A stretch of 64,000 nt of DNA from Mycobacterium asiaticum (GTDB lineage Bacteria; Actinomycetota; Actinomycetes; Mycobacteriales; Mycobacteriaceae). Where the stretch lies: contig NZ_LZMH01000002.1 of NCBI RefSeq assembly GCF_001673635.1, positions 100,969-164,968 on the forward strand, given 5' to 3'. Every line of letters begins with the position of its first letter. Position 1 is the stretch's first letter. The position numbers and the translations under genes are program-made. Of this stretch, positions 17,462 to 25,942 are shown piece after piece. The notes below the pieces were generated by a model, which worked only from the letters and a program-made list of their open reading frames with translations, was not told where the DNA came from and searched no databases.

Positions 17462-18658
17462 CTAACCGAGCGAGGCGAGCGCGCGCACCAACTGATCGAC
17501 CTCGGCCATTGTCGAGTAGTGCGCCAAGCCGACGGTCACCGCGCCGCCGATGTCGTTGACGCCCAGTACGTCGAGCACGCGGGAGCTGGCGTTGGCGATC
17601 GCCAGAATCCCGTTGTCCGCCAACCGCTGCACCACCCGGTCGGCCGGCACCTCCGTCACGGCGAAGCTGACCACCGGTATCCGCGCCTCCGGACGGCCGA
17701 GCAGGATCACCAGCGGTAGCGACCGCAGCGACGTCATCAGGTAGTCGTAGATCCGGTTCAAATACGCCGAGGCGGAGTGCATCGACACCGACAGCCGCTC
17801 GCGCCGGGTCCCGCGTGCGGACTCGTCCAGCGAGGCCAGGTATTCGACGCTGGCCACCACACCGGCCAGGAAACCGAACTGGTGCACGCCCACTTCCAGC
17901 CGGCCCGGGCCGGTGGCGTAGGGATTGGTCGACACGGAGCTGAACGTGTTGATCAGCGCCGGCTCCCGGAACACCATCGCCCCGATCGGCGGTCCACCCC
18001 AGCCGACCGCGTTCACCGCGACCACGTCGGCGTCGGTCTCCTTGATGTCGAAGAGCCGATACGGCGCCGCGGCGGAATGGTCAACGACCACCAGGCCGCC
18101 GACGTCGTGCACCAGCTTCGTCATCGCGCGCAGGTCGGTCACGGCGCCCAACGTGCCCGACGCCGACGTGACCGCCACCAGGCGGGTCGCCTTGTTGATC
18201 AGGCTCTCCCACTGCCAGGTCGGCAATTCGCCGGTCTCGATATCGACCTCGGCCCACTTGACCTTCGCGCCGTACCGGTGCGCCGCGCGCAGCCATGGCG
18301 CGATATTGGCCTCGTCGTCCAAACGGCTGACGACCACCTCGTAGCCCAGCCCGGAGCGCGCCGACGACGCCTCGGCCAGTGACGACAGCAGCACCGCCCG
18401 GTCTGCACCCAGCACCACGCCGCTGGGGTCGGCGTTGACCAGGTCGGCTATCGCCTCGCGGGCCGCCTCCAGCACCGCCGCGCTGCGGCGCGCCGACGGG
18501 TGGGCACCCTCGGTGCTGGCCGCGGACCGGCGGAAGGCAGTCGAGACGGTGGTCGCCACGGAATCGGGGATCAGCATGCCCTCGGGTGCGTCGAAGTGCA
18601 CCCACCCGTCACCAAGCGACGGGTGCAGTCCACGCACCCGGGCGACGTCGTAGGCCAT
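17462..18658 (-). CDS. Class V aminotransferase-fold protein (Rv3778c-like)
   Basis: A 398-residue protein of the fold-type I PLP, cysteine-desulfurase-like family. The ATG at 18658 gives the start [19 protein letters not shown], as in M. tuberculosis Rv3778c. Family features include [12 protein letters not shown], the PLP-ring segment [13 protein letters not shown] and the Asp/His strand [12 protein letters not shown]. Where the Schiff-base lysine is expected (after DADVVAVN) the sequence reads [14 protein letters not shown], with no lysine. As I recall it, Rv3778c also lacks one here. The protein may therefore be non-catalytic or bind PLP differently. It was annotated as an aminotransferase by homology only. 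Confidence 0.85.
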   Translation of the reverse strand: MAYDVARVRGLHPSLGDGWVHFDAPEGMLIPDSVATTVSTAFRRSAASTEGAHPSARRSAAVLEAAREAIADLVNADPSGVVLGADRAVLLSSLAEASSARSGLGYEVVVSRLDDEANIAPWLRAAHRYGAKVKWAEVDIETGELPTWQWESLINKATRLVAVTSASGTLGAVTDLRAMTKLVHDVGGLVVVDHSAAAPYRLFDIKETDADVVAVNAVGWGGPPIGAMVFREPALINTFSSVSTNPYATGPGRLEVGVHQFGFLAGVVASVEYLASLDESARGTRRERLSVSMHSASAYLNRIYDYLMTSLRSLPLVILLGRPEARIPVVSFAVTEVPADRVVQRLADNGILAIANASSRVLDVLGVNDIGGAVTVGLAHYSTMAEVDQLVRALASLG

Positions 18659-18796
18659 GCCAGCCACCTTAGAGCTATTGCGTGCTTCGAAAGCTACGGC
18701 CATTTTCGAGGATGGGTGCCGGTGGCGGGTGCGCCATAGACGTGCCAGCCGTCACGGCCCTCCGAGTCAGGTCACCCGGCCAGCCATACTAGTCGA

Positions 18797-20818
18797 GTGA
18801 GCTTGTGCTTCGGAACGCTGATCGCATTGGTCCTGCTGATCGCACCGGGTGCCACCATCGCACGTATTGCACAGTTGAACTGGCCGATCGCAATTGCGGT
18901 CGGCCCGCCTCTGACGTACGGCGTTGTGGCACTGGCGATCATCCCTTACGGCGCGCTCGGCATCCCATGGAACGGGTGGACGGCGCTGGCCGCATTCGCC
19001 GTGGTGTGTGCATTGGCGACGGTGCTCACACTGCTGCTGGCCCGGTTCCGGGACAAGGACGCCGAGGCCCGCGGGGTCAAACCCGGTCCGGCGATCGTGG
19101 TCGCGGCGGGCGTGCTGCTGGGCACCGTCTTGATCGGCTGGGCGGCGGTCAGCGGCATATCGCAGTGGCAGTCGATCCCGAGCACCTGGGACGCGGTGTG
19201 GCACGCCAACACCGTGCGCTGGATCCTCGACGTCGGCCAGGCGTCGCCCACCCACATGGGCGAGCTGCGCAACGTCGAGACGCACGCGCTGCTGTACTAC
19301 CCGTCCGTCTTTCACGCCCTGACGGCCGTGCTGTGCCAGCTCACCGGCGCGGCGGCAACCACCGGCTACACCTTGACGTCGGTGGCGGCGGCGATCTGGC
19401 TGTTCCCGGTCAGCGCGGCCGTCCTGGCCTGGATGACCTTGCGCAGCCACACCACCGAGTGGCGCACCGCGGCCGTCGCGGCCACCGCGGCCGCGCTTTC
19501 CGCCTCGTTCACCGCGGTCCCCTACGTAGAGTTCGACACCGCGGCCATGCCCAACCTGGCGGCCTATGGCGTCGCGATACCCACCATGGCGCTGATCGCC
19601 TCGACGTTGGGGCACCGCGACCGCATCCCGGTGGCGGTGCTGGCCCTGGTTGGGGTCTTCTCGGTGCACATCACCGGCGGCATCATCACCCTGTTGCTGC
19701 TGGGCGGCTGGTGGCTCTTCGAGGCGCTGTGGCACCCGGTGCGAGGCCGCATCCGGGACGTGGCGGTGTTGGCCGGGGTCGGGGTGACGGCCGGGCTGAT
19801 CCTGCTACCTCAGTTTCTCAGTGTCACCAAGCAGGAAGACATCATCGCCGGCCACTCGTTTCTGACGTACCTGAGCATGAGACACGGCCTGTTCGACGCG
19901 GTGTTCATGCACTCCCGGCATCTGAATGATTTCCCGTACCAGGTCGCACTGAGCTTCCTGTGCGCCGTCGGCGGCTTCATCCTGCTGTTCGACGGGATCA
20001 CCTGGAACCGCAACGTACTGAAACTTTCCTGGCCACTGGCGCTGCTGAAGGTGCGTTGGCCGCTGGTCGTCTGGTTGCTGCTCATCGTGATCAACGTCGA
20101 CGCCGGCACCCCACTGTGGGGTCCGTTCGGCCGGCTGGCCGGCGCCATCGGCGAGTTCTTCTACAAGGATCCGCGCCGCATCGCCGCGGCCACGACCCCG
20201 CTGTTCAACCTGATGGCCGCCGTCGCGCTGGTCTGGCTGGTCGCCGCGGCGATTGCTCTGGCGAAGAAGTTCACCCAAAATCGCAAACCGCTGCCGAACC
20301 GCTTCTGGGCCACGGCCACCGCGGTGCTGCTGGTGGGTGTCAGCGTTGGCCTCGCGGTGCTCTACTTCCCTCGGCACCGGTTCCTCTTCGGCGACAAATA
20401 CGACTCGATCATGGTGGACCAACGCGACCTCGACGCCATGGCCTACCTGGCCAAGCTGCCGGGCGCACGCGACACCCTGATCGGCAACTCCAATGTCGAC
20501 GGCACGAATTGGATGTACGCCGTGGCCGGACTGCACCCGCTGTGGACGCACTACGACTACCCCGTGCAGATGGGGCCCGGCTATCACCGATTTATCTTCT
20601 GGGCCTACGCCAGGAAGGGCGACACCGACAAGCGGGTCCCCGAGGCGATCAAAGCCCTGAACATCCGCTACGTCTTGGCCAGCGGCCCCACGGTCCGGGG
20701 GTTCAAGATTCCCGACGGACTAGTCTCACTGGACAAGTCGCCGTACTGGACGATGATCTACGACAACGGCGGCGCCCAGATTTACGAATGGCACGGCGAT
20801 ACGCCGGTACATCCCTAG
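18797..20818 (+). CDS. GT-C-type integral membrane glycosyltransferase (Rv3779-like)
   Basis: A 673-residue polytopic membrane protein with about 11-13 hydrophobic segments and a C-terminal soluble part (from about residue 530, after LYFPRHRFLFGDKYDSIM). An extracytoplasmic acidic region WQSIPSTWDAVWHANTVRW near the end of the third or fourth helix holds the Asp expected for GT-C enzymes. It corresponds to M. tuberculosis Rv3779, reported to be involved in polyprenyl-phosphomannose synthesis and hence mannoside assembly. The start is GTG 18797. It heads a rightward run with bpa and the galactan export genes, although only 13 bases separate it from bpa. Confidence 0.85.
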   Translation: MSLCFGTLIALVLLIAPGATIARIAQLNWPIAIAVGPPLTYGVVALAIIPYGALGIPWNGWTALAAFAVVCALATVLTLLLARFRDKDAEARGVKPGPAIVVAAGVLLGTVLIGWAAVSGISQWQSIPSTWDAVWHANTVRWILDVGQASPTHMGELRNVETHALLYYPSVFHALTAVLCQLTGAAATTGYTLTSVAAAIWLFPVSAAVLAWMTLRSHTTEWRTAAVAATAAALSASFTAVPYVEFDTAAMPNLAAYGVAIPTMALIASTLGHRDRIPVAVLALVGVFSVHITGGIITLLLLGGWWLFEALWHPVRGRIRDVAVLAGVGVTAGLILLPQFLSVTKQEDIIAGHSFLTYLSMRHGLFDAVFMHSRHLNDFPYQVALSFLCAVGGFILLFDGITWNRNVLKLSWPLALLKVRWPLVVWLLLIVINVDAGTPLWGPFGRLAGAIGEFFYKDPRRIAAATTPLFNLMAAVALVWLVAAAIALAKKFTQNRKPLPNRFWATATAVLLVGVSVGLAVLYFPRHRFLFGDKYDSIMVDQRDLDAMAYLAKLPGARDTLIGNSNVDGTNWMYAVAGLHPLWTHYDYPVQMGPGYHRFIFWAYARKGDTDKRVPEAIKALNIRYVLASGPTVRGFKIPDGLVSLDKSPYWTMIYDNGGAQIYEWHGDTPVHP

Positions 20819-20831
20819 CAGCACGAGGACG

Positions 20832-21374
20832 GTGATTGAGTTGGGTACGGGCAACGACGACCCGAACGATGACGGCATCGAGGTCATCGGCGGCGTCGAC
20901 CCGCGTCTGATGGCGCTTCGGCAAACCGATGACGGCGAGGACTCCGACGACCGCTCCCTGACCGACCTGGTCGAGCAGCCCGCGAAGGTGATGCGCATCG
21001 GCACCATGATCAAGCAGTTGCTCGAGGAGGTGCGCGCGGCACCGCTCGACGACGCCAGTCGCAGCCGGTTGCGTGACATCCACGCCACCAGCATCCGCGA
21101 GCTGGAGGACGGTCTGGCACCGGAATTGCGCGAGGAGCTGGAACGGCTCACCCTGCCGTTCAACGAGGAGACGCCGCCGTCGGACGCCGAGCTGCGGATC
21201 GCCCAGGCCCAGCTGGTCGGCTGGCTGGAAGGGCTCTTCCACGGCATCCAGACCGCGCTGTTCGCCCAGCAGATGGCCGCCCGCGCGCAACTCGAGCAGA
21301 TGCGTCAGGGCGCGCTGCCGCCGGGGGTGAGTCGGCCGGGCCACCACGGGCCCGGCACCGGACAGTACCTCTGA
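20832..21374 (+). CDS. bpa: Bacterial proteasome activator Bpa/PafE
   Basis: A 180-residue protein matching M. tuberculosis Rv3780. The core is helical (DLVEQPAKVMRIGTMIKQLLEEV; LRIAQAQLVGWLEGLFHGIQTALFAQQM), and the C-terminus ends GQYL, the motif that docks into the pockets of the 20S proteasome alpha ring and opens its gate. Bpa forms a dodecameric ring and promotes ATP-independent degradation. The N-terminal 30 residues are acidic and disordered-looking. Start GTG 20832. It overlaps no neighbour but is only 3 bases before wzt, so it is in the same transcription unit as galactan export. Confidence 0.96.
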   Translation: MIELGTGNDDPNDDGIEVIGGVDPRLMALRQTDDGEDSDDRSLTDLVEQPAKVMRIGTMIKQLLEEVRAAPLDDASRSRLRDIHATSIRELEDGLAPELREELERLTLPFNEETPPSDAELRIAQAQLVGWLEGLFHGIQTALFAQQMAARAQLEQMRQGALPPGVSRPGHHGPGTGQYL

Positions 21375-21377
21375 GCC

Positions 21378-22175
21378 GTGCCGAGCGGTCCGCACATCGA
21401 GACCCGCGACGCGTGGGTCGAGTTCCCGATTTTCGACGCCAAGTCGCGGTCGCTGAAGAAGGCGTTCCTGGGTAAGGCCGGCGGCGCGATCGGCCGCAAC
21501 AGTTCCAACGTGGTCGTCATCGAGGCGTTGCGGGACATCACCATGTCGCTGGAGCTCGGTGACCGGGTGGGGCTGGTCGGGCACAACGGCGCCGGGAAGT
21601 CCACCCTGCTGCGGCTGCTCTCCGGCATCTATGAGCCGACGCGCGGCTGGGCGAAGGTCACCGGCCGGGTGGCGCCGGTGTTCGATCTCGGCATCGGCAT
21701 GGACCCGGAGATCTCCGGCTACGAGAACATCATCATCCGGGGCCTGTTCCTCGGGCAGACCCGCAAACAGATGCTGGCCAAGGTGGACGAAATCGCCGAG
21801 TTCACCGAGTTGGGCGACTACCTGTCCATGCCGCTGCGCACCTACTCCACCGGCATGCGGGTGCGGCTGGCGATGGGCGTGGTCACCAGCATCGATCCGG
21901 AAATCCTGCTGCTCGACGAAGGCATCGGCGCCGTCGACGCCGAGTTTTTGAAGAAGGCGCAGTCACGGCTGCAGAGTCTGGTCGAGCGCTCCGGGATCCT
22001 GGTGTTCGCCAGCCATTCCAACGAGTTCCTGGCCCGGCTGTGCAAGACGGCGATGTGGATCGACCACGGCGTCATCAAGCAGAGTGGTGGTATCGAAGAC
22101 GTGGTGCGCGCCTACGAGGGCGACGACGCGGCGCGGCACGTGCGCGAAGTTCTCGCCGAGACCGCGCGTGAGTGA
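21378..22175 (+). CDS. wzt: Galactan ABC exporter, ATP-binding subunit Wzt
   Basis: A 265-residue ABC ATPase of the polysaccharide-export type. It shows Walker A GHNGAGKST, a Q-loop region (VFDLGIGMDPEISGYENI), the signature YSTGMRVRLAMG in place of LSGGQ, Walker B ILLLDEGIG and the H-loop ASH. M. tuberculosis Rv3781 is the equivalent and works with Wzm (Rv3783) to flip lipid-linked galactan across the membrane. The C-terminus lacks an O-antigen cap-binding domain, so the protein is of the short type. Start GTG 21378. The stop region overlaps the glfT1 start by 8 bases, indicating coupling. Confidence 0.95.
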   Translation: MPSGPHIETRDAWVEFPIFDAKSRSLKKAFLGKAGGAIGRNSSNVVVIEALRDITMSLELGDRVGLVGHNGAGKSTLLRLLSGIYEPTRGWAKVTGRVAPVFDLGIGMDPEISGYENIIIRGLFLGQTRKQMLAKVDEIAEFTELGDYLSMPLRTYSTGMRVRLAMGVVTSIDPEILLLDEGIGAVDAEFLKKAQSRLQSLVERSGILVFASHSNEFLARLCKTAMWIDHGVIKQSGGIEDVVRAYEGDDAARHVREVLAETARE

Positions 22176-23082
22176 GTCCGTTTTCGCCGTCGTCGTCACC
22201 CACCGGCGCCCCGAGGAACTCGCCCGCTCGCTTGACATCCTGTCCACCCAGACCCGGGTGCCGGACAAGCTGATCGTCATCGATAACGACGACTCCGGTG
22301 ACAGCCGCGTGCACTACCTCGTCGCCGCACAGGAGATTCCGTCGATCTACCTCAATTCGCGCCGCAACCTCGGCGGTGCGGGCGGATTCGCGCTGGGCAT
22401 GTTGCTGGCGCTGGCACACGGCGCCGACTGGATCTGGCTCGCCGACGACGACGGTCACGCGCACGGTACCGAGGTGCTGCAGACGCTGCTGGCGTGCGCG
22501 GCCAAGCACGGCCTGGCCGAGGTGTCCCCGATGGTCTGCGATATCGAGGACCCCGAGTCGCTGGCGTTTCCGCTGCGCCGCGGCCCGGTTTGGCGCAGGC
22601 GGGTCAGCGAACTGCGCAGCGAACCCGGTCAGGATCTACTGCCCGGCATTGCGTCACTGTTCAACGGCGCACTGTTCAAGGCGTCCACCCTGGACGCGAT
22701 CGGCGTCCCGGACCTGCGGCTGTTCATCCGCGGCGACGAGGTGGAGATGCACCGCCGACTGGTTCGTTCCGGCCTGCCGTTCGGCACCTGCCTGGACGCG
22801 GTGTACCTGCATCCGTGCGGCTCCGACGAGTTCAAGCCGATCCTGGGCGGCCGCATGCACACGCAGTACCCGGACAACCCCACCAAACGCTTTTTCACCT
22901 ACCGCAACCGCGGTTACGTGCTGGCCCAGCCAGGCCTGCGCAAGCTGCTGTTTCAGGAATGGGTCCGGTTCGGCTGGTTCTTCTTGGTGACCCGACGCGA
23001 CCCCAAGGGTCTGCTGGAATGGTTCCGGTTGCGGCGGCTGGGACGCCGGGAGCAGTTCGGACGGCCTGGAGGTGCGGCATGA
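22168..23082 (+). CDS. glfT1: Galactofuranosyltransferase GlfT1
   Basis: A 304-residue GT-A, family 2 glycosyltransferase identical in length to M. tuberculosis GlfT1 (Rv3782). It adds the first two galactofuranose residues from UDP-Galf to the GlcNAc-rhamnose decaprenyl linker. The N-terminus is FAVVVTHRRPEELARSLD. The metal-binding motif appears as WLADDDGHAHG, and an acceptor-site DE appears in FIRGDEVEMHRRL. The start is GTG 22168, overlapping wzt. A longer open frame to 22084 is ignored because it lies inside wzt and lacks family similarity. The stop overlaps the wzm start (ATGA). Confidence 0.95.
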   Translation: MSESVFAVVVTHRRPEELARSLDILSTQTRVPDKLIVIDNDDSGDSRVHYLVAAQEIPSIYLNSRRNLGGAGGFALGMLLALAHGADWIWLADDDGHAHGTEVLQTLLACAAKHGLAEVSPMVCDIEDPESLAFPLRRGPVWRRRVSELRSEPGQDLLPGIASLFNGALFKASTLDAIGVPDLRLFIRGDEVEMHRRLVRSGLPFGTCLDAVYLHPCGSDEFKPILGGRMHTQYPDNPTKRFFTYRNRGYVLAQPGLRKLLFQEWVRFGWFFLVTRRDPKGLLEWFRLRRLGRREQFGRPGGAA

Positions 23083-23909
23083 CATTCATCGATGCGGCGG
23101 CGCAGTCCAAAACGTTCACCCGCGCTCGGCGCGACCTCGTCGACGGGTTCCGGCGGCGTGAGTTGTGGCTGCACCTGGGCTGGCAGGACATCAAGCAGCG
23201 CTACCGCCGCTCGGTGCTGGGCCCGTTCTGGATCACGATCGCGACGGGCACCACCGCGGTGGCGATGGGCGGGCTGTATTCCAAGCTCTTCCACCTCGAC
23301 CTGTCGGTGCACCTGCCCTACGTCACGCTGGGGTTGATCATCTGGAACCTGATCAACGCCGCCATCCTGGAGGGCGCCGACGTCTTCGTCGCGAATGAAG
23401 GCCTGATCAAGCAATTGCCGACGCCGCTGAGCGTGCATGTGTACCGGCTGGTGTGGCGGCAGATGATCCTGTTCGCGCACAACATCGTCATCTACGTCGT
23501 GGTCGCCCTCATCTTCCCCAAGCCGTGGTCCTGGGCGGACCTGTCGGTGCTGCCGGCGCTGGCGCTGATCATGCTCAACGCTGTCTGGGTGTCGCTGTGC
23601 TTCGGCATCCTGGCCACCCGCTACCGCGACATCGGTCCGCTGCTCAATTCGCTCGTCCAGCTGCTGTTCTTCATGACGCCGATCATCTGGAACGACGACA
23701 CGCTGCGGCAGCAGGGCGCTGGCCGCTGGTCGAAGATCGTCGAGCTCAATCCGCTGCTGCACTACCTGGACATCGTGCGGGCGCCGTTGTTAGGTGCCCA
23801 CCAGGAACTGCGGCACTGGGTGGTGGTGTTGGGGCTGACGGGAGTCGGGTGGGTGCTGGCGGCCATCGCGATGCGCCAGTACCGCGCCCGCGTGCCGTAC
23901 TGGGTATAG
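23079..23909 (+). CDS. wzm: Galactan ABC exporter, membrane subunit Wzm
   Basis: A 276-residue ABC-2 type membrane permease with six predicted transmembrane helices. The cytoplasmic N-terminal region WLHLGWQDIKQRYRRSVLGP is the coupling segment shared by polysaccharide exporters. The C-terminal half contains LLFFMTPIIWN and the extracytoplasmic loop before LNPLLHYLDIVRAPLLG. It pairs with Wzt to export lipid-linked galactan before arabinosylation. The ATG at 23079 overlaps the glfT1 stop by 4 bases; the longer open frame from 22494 is a shadow of glfT1. Confidence 0.95.
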   Translation: MTFIDAAAQSKTFTRARRDLVDGFRRRELWLHLGWQDIKQRYRRSVLGPFWITIATGTTAVAMGGLYSKLFHLDLSVHLPYVTLGLIIWNLINAAILEGADVFVANEGLIKQLPTPLSVHVYRLVWRQMILFAHNIVIYVVVALIFPKPWSWADLSVLPALALIMLNAVWVSLCFGILATRYRDIGPLLNSLVQLLFFMTPIIWNDDTLRQQGAGRWSKIVELNPLLHYLDIVRAPLLGAHQELRHWVVVLGLTGVGWVLAAIAMRQYRARVPYWV

Positions 23910-23916
23910 GGAGTCC

Positions 23917-24750
23917 ATGAGTCAGCCCGGCCGGGTCGACGCCAGCCTGCTGAGCGGCGTCTCCGAGACAGCACTGTTCACCCTGCGCGGCCGGGCCTAC
24001 CAGGCCGGCCGCCCGGACGCGATCATCGACGACCCGATGGCCGTGCGGCTCGCCGAGTCCATCGATTTCGACTTCGACAAGTTCGGTCGCCGCAAGGGCC
24101 AGGAGATGGCGTTGCGCTCACTTGCCGTGGACCGGTGCGCGCTCGCTTATCTCGGCAAGCACCCCCGCGCCACCGTGGTCGCGCTCGCCGAAGGGTTCCA
24201 GACCAGCTTCTGGCGGTTGAGCAGCGCGCTGCCCGATCCCCAATTCAGGTGGGTGTCAATCGATCTGGAGCCGGTCATCGAACTGCGACGCCGACTGCTG
24301 CCCCGATCACCGCGGATCACCGAGATTGCGCAGTCCGCGCTGGACTACAGCTGGATCGACCAGATCGACACCCGCAACGGGGTGTTCCTCACCGCCGAGG
24401 GTCTGCTGATGTACCTGCAGCCGCACGAGGCGCTGGGACTGATCAGCGAGTGCGCCAAGCGTTTCCCGGGCGGCGAGGTGTTCTTCGACGTGCCGCCGAC
24501 CATCGTCAAGAAGGTGGCGCCCAACGGGATGCGTTCGTCCAAGCACTACCGGGTGCCGCCGATGCCGTTCAGCCTGTCCCCTCGTCGCCTGGCCCAGTTG
24601 GCCGACACGGTGCCCGGGATCCGTGCGGTGCACGATGTGCCGATGCCCAAGGGCCGCGGCTGGTTCTTCGGGGCGGCGTATCCGGCGCTCTGGCAGTTCC
24701 CGGTGCTCAAGCCGTTCCGCGGCGCTTACACCCTGCTCGAATTCGGTTAA
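23917..24750 (+). CDS. Putative S-adenosylmethionine-dependent methyltransferase (PF04072-like)
   Basis: A 277-residue protein of the leucine carboxyl methyltransferase-like family, but from a different branch than the one at 7124. It begins MSQPGRVDASLLSGVSETALFTL, has the SAM strand VVALAEGFQTSFWRL (where ASGLDAR is usual), the acidic strand VSIDLEPVIELRRR and TAEGLLMYLQPHEAL. It starts 7 bases after wzm with an AGGGAG ribosome site, so it is probably expressed with galactan export, although nothing shows that it acts on wall polymers. It has no equivalent that I recall between Rv3783 and Rv3788. Its stop overlaps the convergent gene. Confidence 0.85.
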   Translation: MSQPGRVDASLLSGVSETALFTLRGRAYQAGRPDAIIDDPMAVRLAESIDFDFDKFGRRKGQEMALRSLAVDRCALAYLGKHPRATVVALAEGFQTSFWRLSSALPDPQFRWVSIDLEPVIELRRRLLPRSPRITEIAQSALDYSWIDQIDTRNGVFLTAEGLLMYLQPHEALGLISECAKRFPGGEVFFDVPPTIVKKVAPNGMRSSKHYRVPPMPFSLSPRRLAQLADTVPGIRAVHDVPMPKGRGWFFGAAYPALWQFPVLKPFRGAYTLLEFG

Positions 24751-25391
24751 CGCGTCTCGGCCGTCACCACCAGCTGCTCGCCGCCGGTGGCCCAGGACCG
24801 GACGAAGACCTTCATGGACACCGTCTCGTCGCGGCCGCGGGGATTGCCGCTGTCGTTGAGGTGCACCGTCGCATGGGCCAGGTCGACGCCGGTGACCACC
24901 ACCGCGTGGTCGCTGGTCGGGTTGCCGCCCTCGTCCCGGTTCTGCACCGGCACACCCCACAGCAGTTCCGCGTTCACCCCGGCGATCACTTTGTGCCCAT
25001 CGGCCAGGTAGCGCTGCAGCGCTTCGGTCCCGGCGTCGAGGGCGCCGTGCACGCCGTATTGGGCTAGCAGCAGCGGGATGTCGGCGGGTTCGGTGCCATA
25101 GCCTGCCGCGTAGAGCGGCCCGGGCCGTACCTGGCTGGGCAGCCGTTGCGCCACCTCGATGACCTCCTGCTCGGTCGGCTCGCGGCCGGTCAGCTGGCCG
25201 ATCACGTCGGCGGAAGCCATCAGTGCACAGTCGTCGAACGACTGCATCCGCCAGTACGGCGCGGCGGCCGCCGGGTCGCCGTACATTCCGGTGACGTTCG
25301 CGGCCTGGCACAGGGCGACCGAACCCCCAACCGCGGCGGCGATGCCGGCCGCAACGACGGCGGCCGCCGCCGCTTTCCACCAAGTCCTCAT
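24747..25391 (-). CDS. Exported C39-like cysteine peptidase-fold protein
   Basis: A 214-residue protein with an N-terminal hydrophobic helix (residues about 7-27) serving as signal peptide or membrane anchor. The rest looks like a peptidase C39-like domain: the candidate nucleophile Cys55 in SFDDCALMASADVIGQL, then SDHAVVVTGVDLAHATVHLNDSG, which supplies the His and the Asn/Asp of a papain-type triad. Such extracellular domains occur in actinobacteria next to wall genes. The substrate is unknown. It is transcribed leftward, between the rightward methyltransferase and the rightward FolE-like operon, leaving 77 bases of upstream region shared with the latter. Confidence 0.72.
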   Translation of the reverse strand: MRTWWKAAAAAVVAAGIAAAVGGSVALCQAANVTGMYGDPAAAAPYWRMQSFDDCALMASADVIGQLTGREPTEQEVIEVAQRLPSQVRPGPLYAAGYGTEPADIPLLLAQYGVHGALDAGTEALQRYLADGHKVIAGVNAELLWGVPVQNRDEGGNPTSDHAVVVTGVDLAHATVHLNDSGNPRGRDETVSMKVFVRSWATGGEQLVVTAETR

Positions 25392-25468
25392 GCCTAGCAG
25401 CCTCGGGCGCCGGCCTCTGGGAAAGCTCTACGGAAGCTCGGCGATTTCTTGACGCGACGGCGTTGAGA

Positions 25469-25942
25469 ATGTTCCAAGAATCCTTTGAGAATCCGTCAAG
25501 GACCCGCCGGGACGCTATGCCGGTGCAAGCAACACTCGTACGCCACTCCGAAATTGTGTTGGTGCGTCCGATTCCATTCCACGGACTCTGCGAGCAGCAC
25601 CTGCTGCCGTTCTACGGCGTCGTGCACATCGGTTATGTGCGCGGCGAAAAGCGGTTGCGCTACGACGAATTCGCTCAGATAGTGGAGGCCTGCTCGGGCG
25701 GCATCCGGGTGCAACAGAAGATGACGAGCCGGATCGGGCTGTGGCTCGATCACCACCTCGGCGCACCCGGGCTGGGCGTGCTGCTCGAAGGCGGCTACGC
25801 ATGCACACCGGTGCGCGACGGCGCCGCCCTTGCCGGGCCCACGACCACCATGGCCTTCTACGGCTCGATGCGCGACAGCGCCGACCAACAGCGTGAATTC
25901 CTGACTCTGACCAGAAAAACAGCCGAATCGAAAGACGAGTGA
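25469..25942 (+). CDS. Truncated GTP cyclohydrolase I (FolE)-like tunnelling-fold protein
   Basis: A protein of about 157 residues aligning by eye with the core of GTP cyclohydrolase I from the strand EIVLVRPIPF onward; the usual N-terminal helical region is missing. Zinc-type ligands are kept at Cys41 and His44 in GLCEQHLLPF and Cys112 in GGYACT. However, the family CEHH reads CEQH (Gln43), and the usual His two residues before the last Cys is Tyr110. In true enzymes those histidines take part in ring opening, so this is probably not a standard folate enzyme. Start: ATG 25469; TTG 25463 and ATG 25517 are alternatives, and none has a strong ribosome site. It overlaps the next gene by 4 bases. 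Confidence 0.75.
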   Translation: MFQESFENPSRTRRDAMPVQATLVRHSEIVLVRPIPFHGLCEQHLLPFYGVVHIGYVRGEKRLRYDEFAQIVEACSGGIRVQQKMTSRIGLWLDHHLGAPGLGVLLEGGYACTPVRDGAALAGPTTTMAFYGSMRDSADQQREFLTLTRKTAESKDE

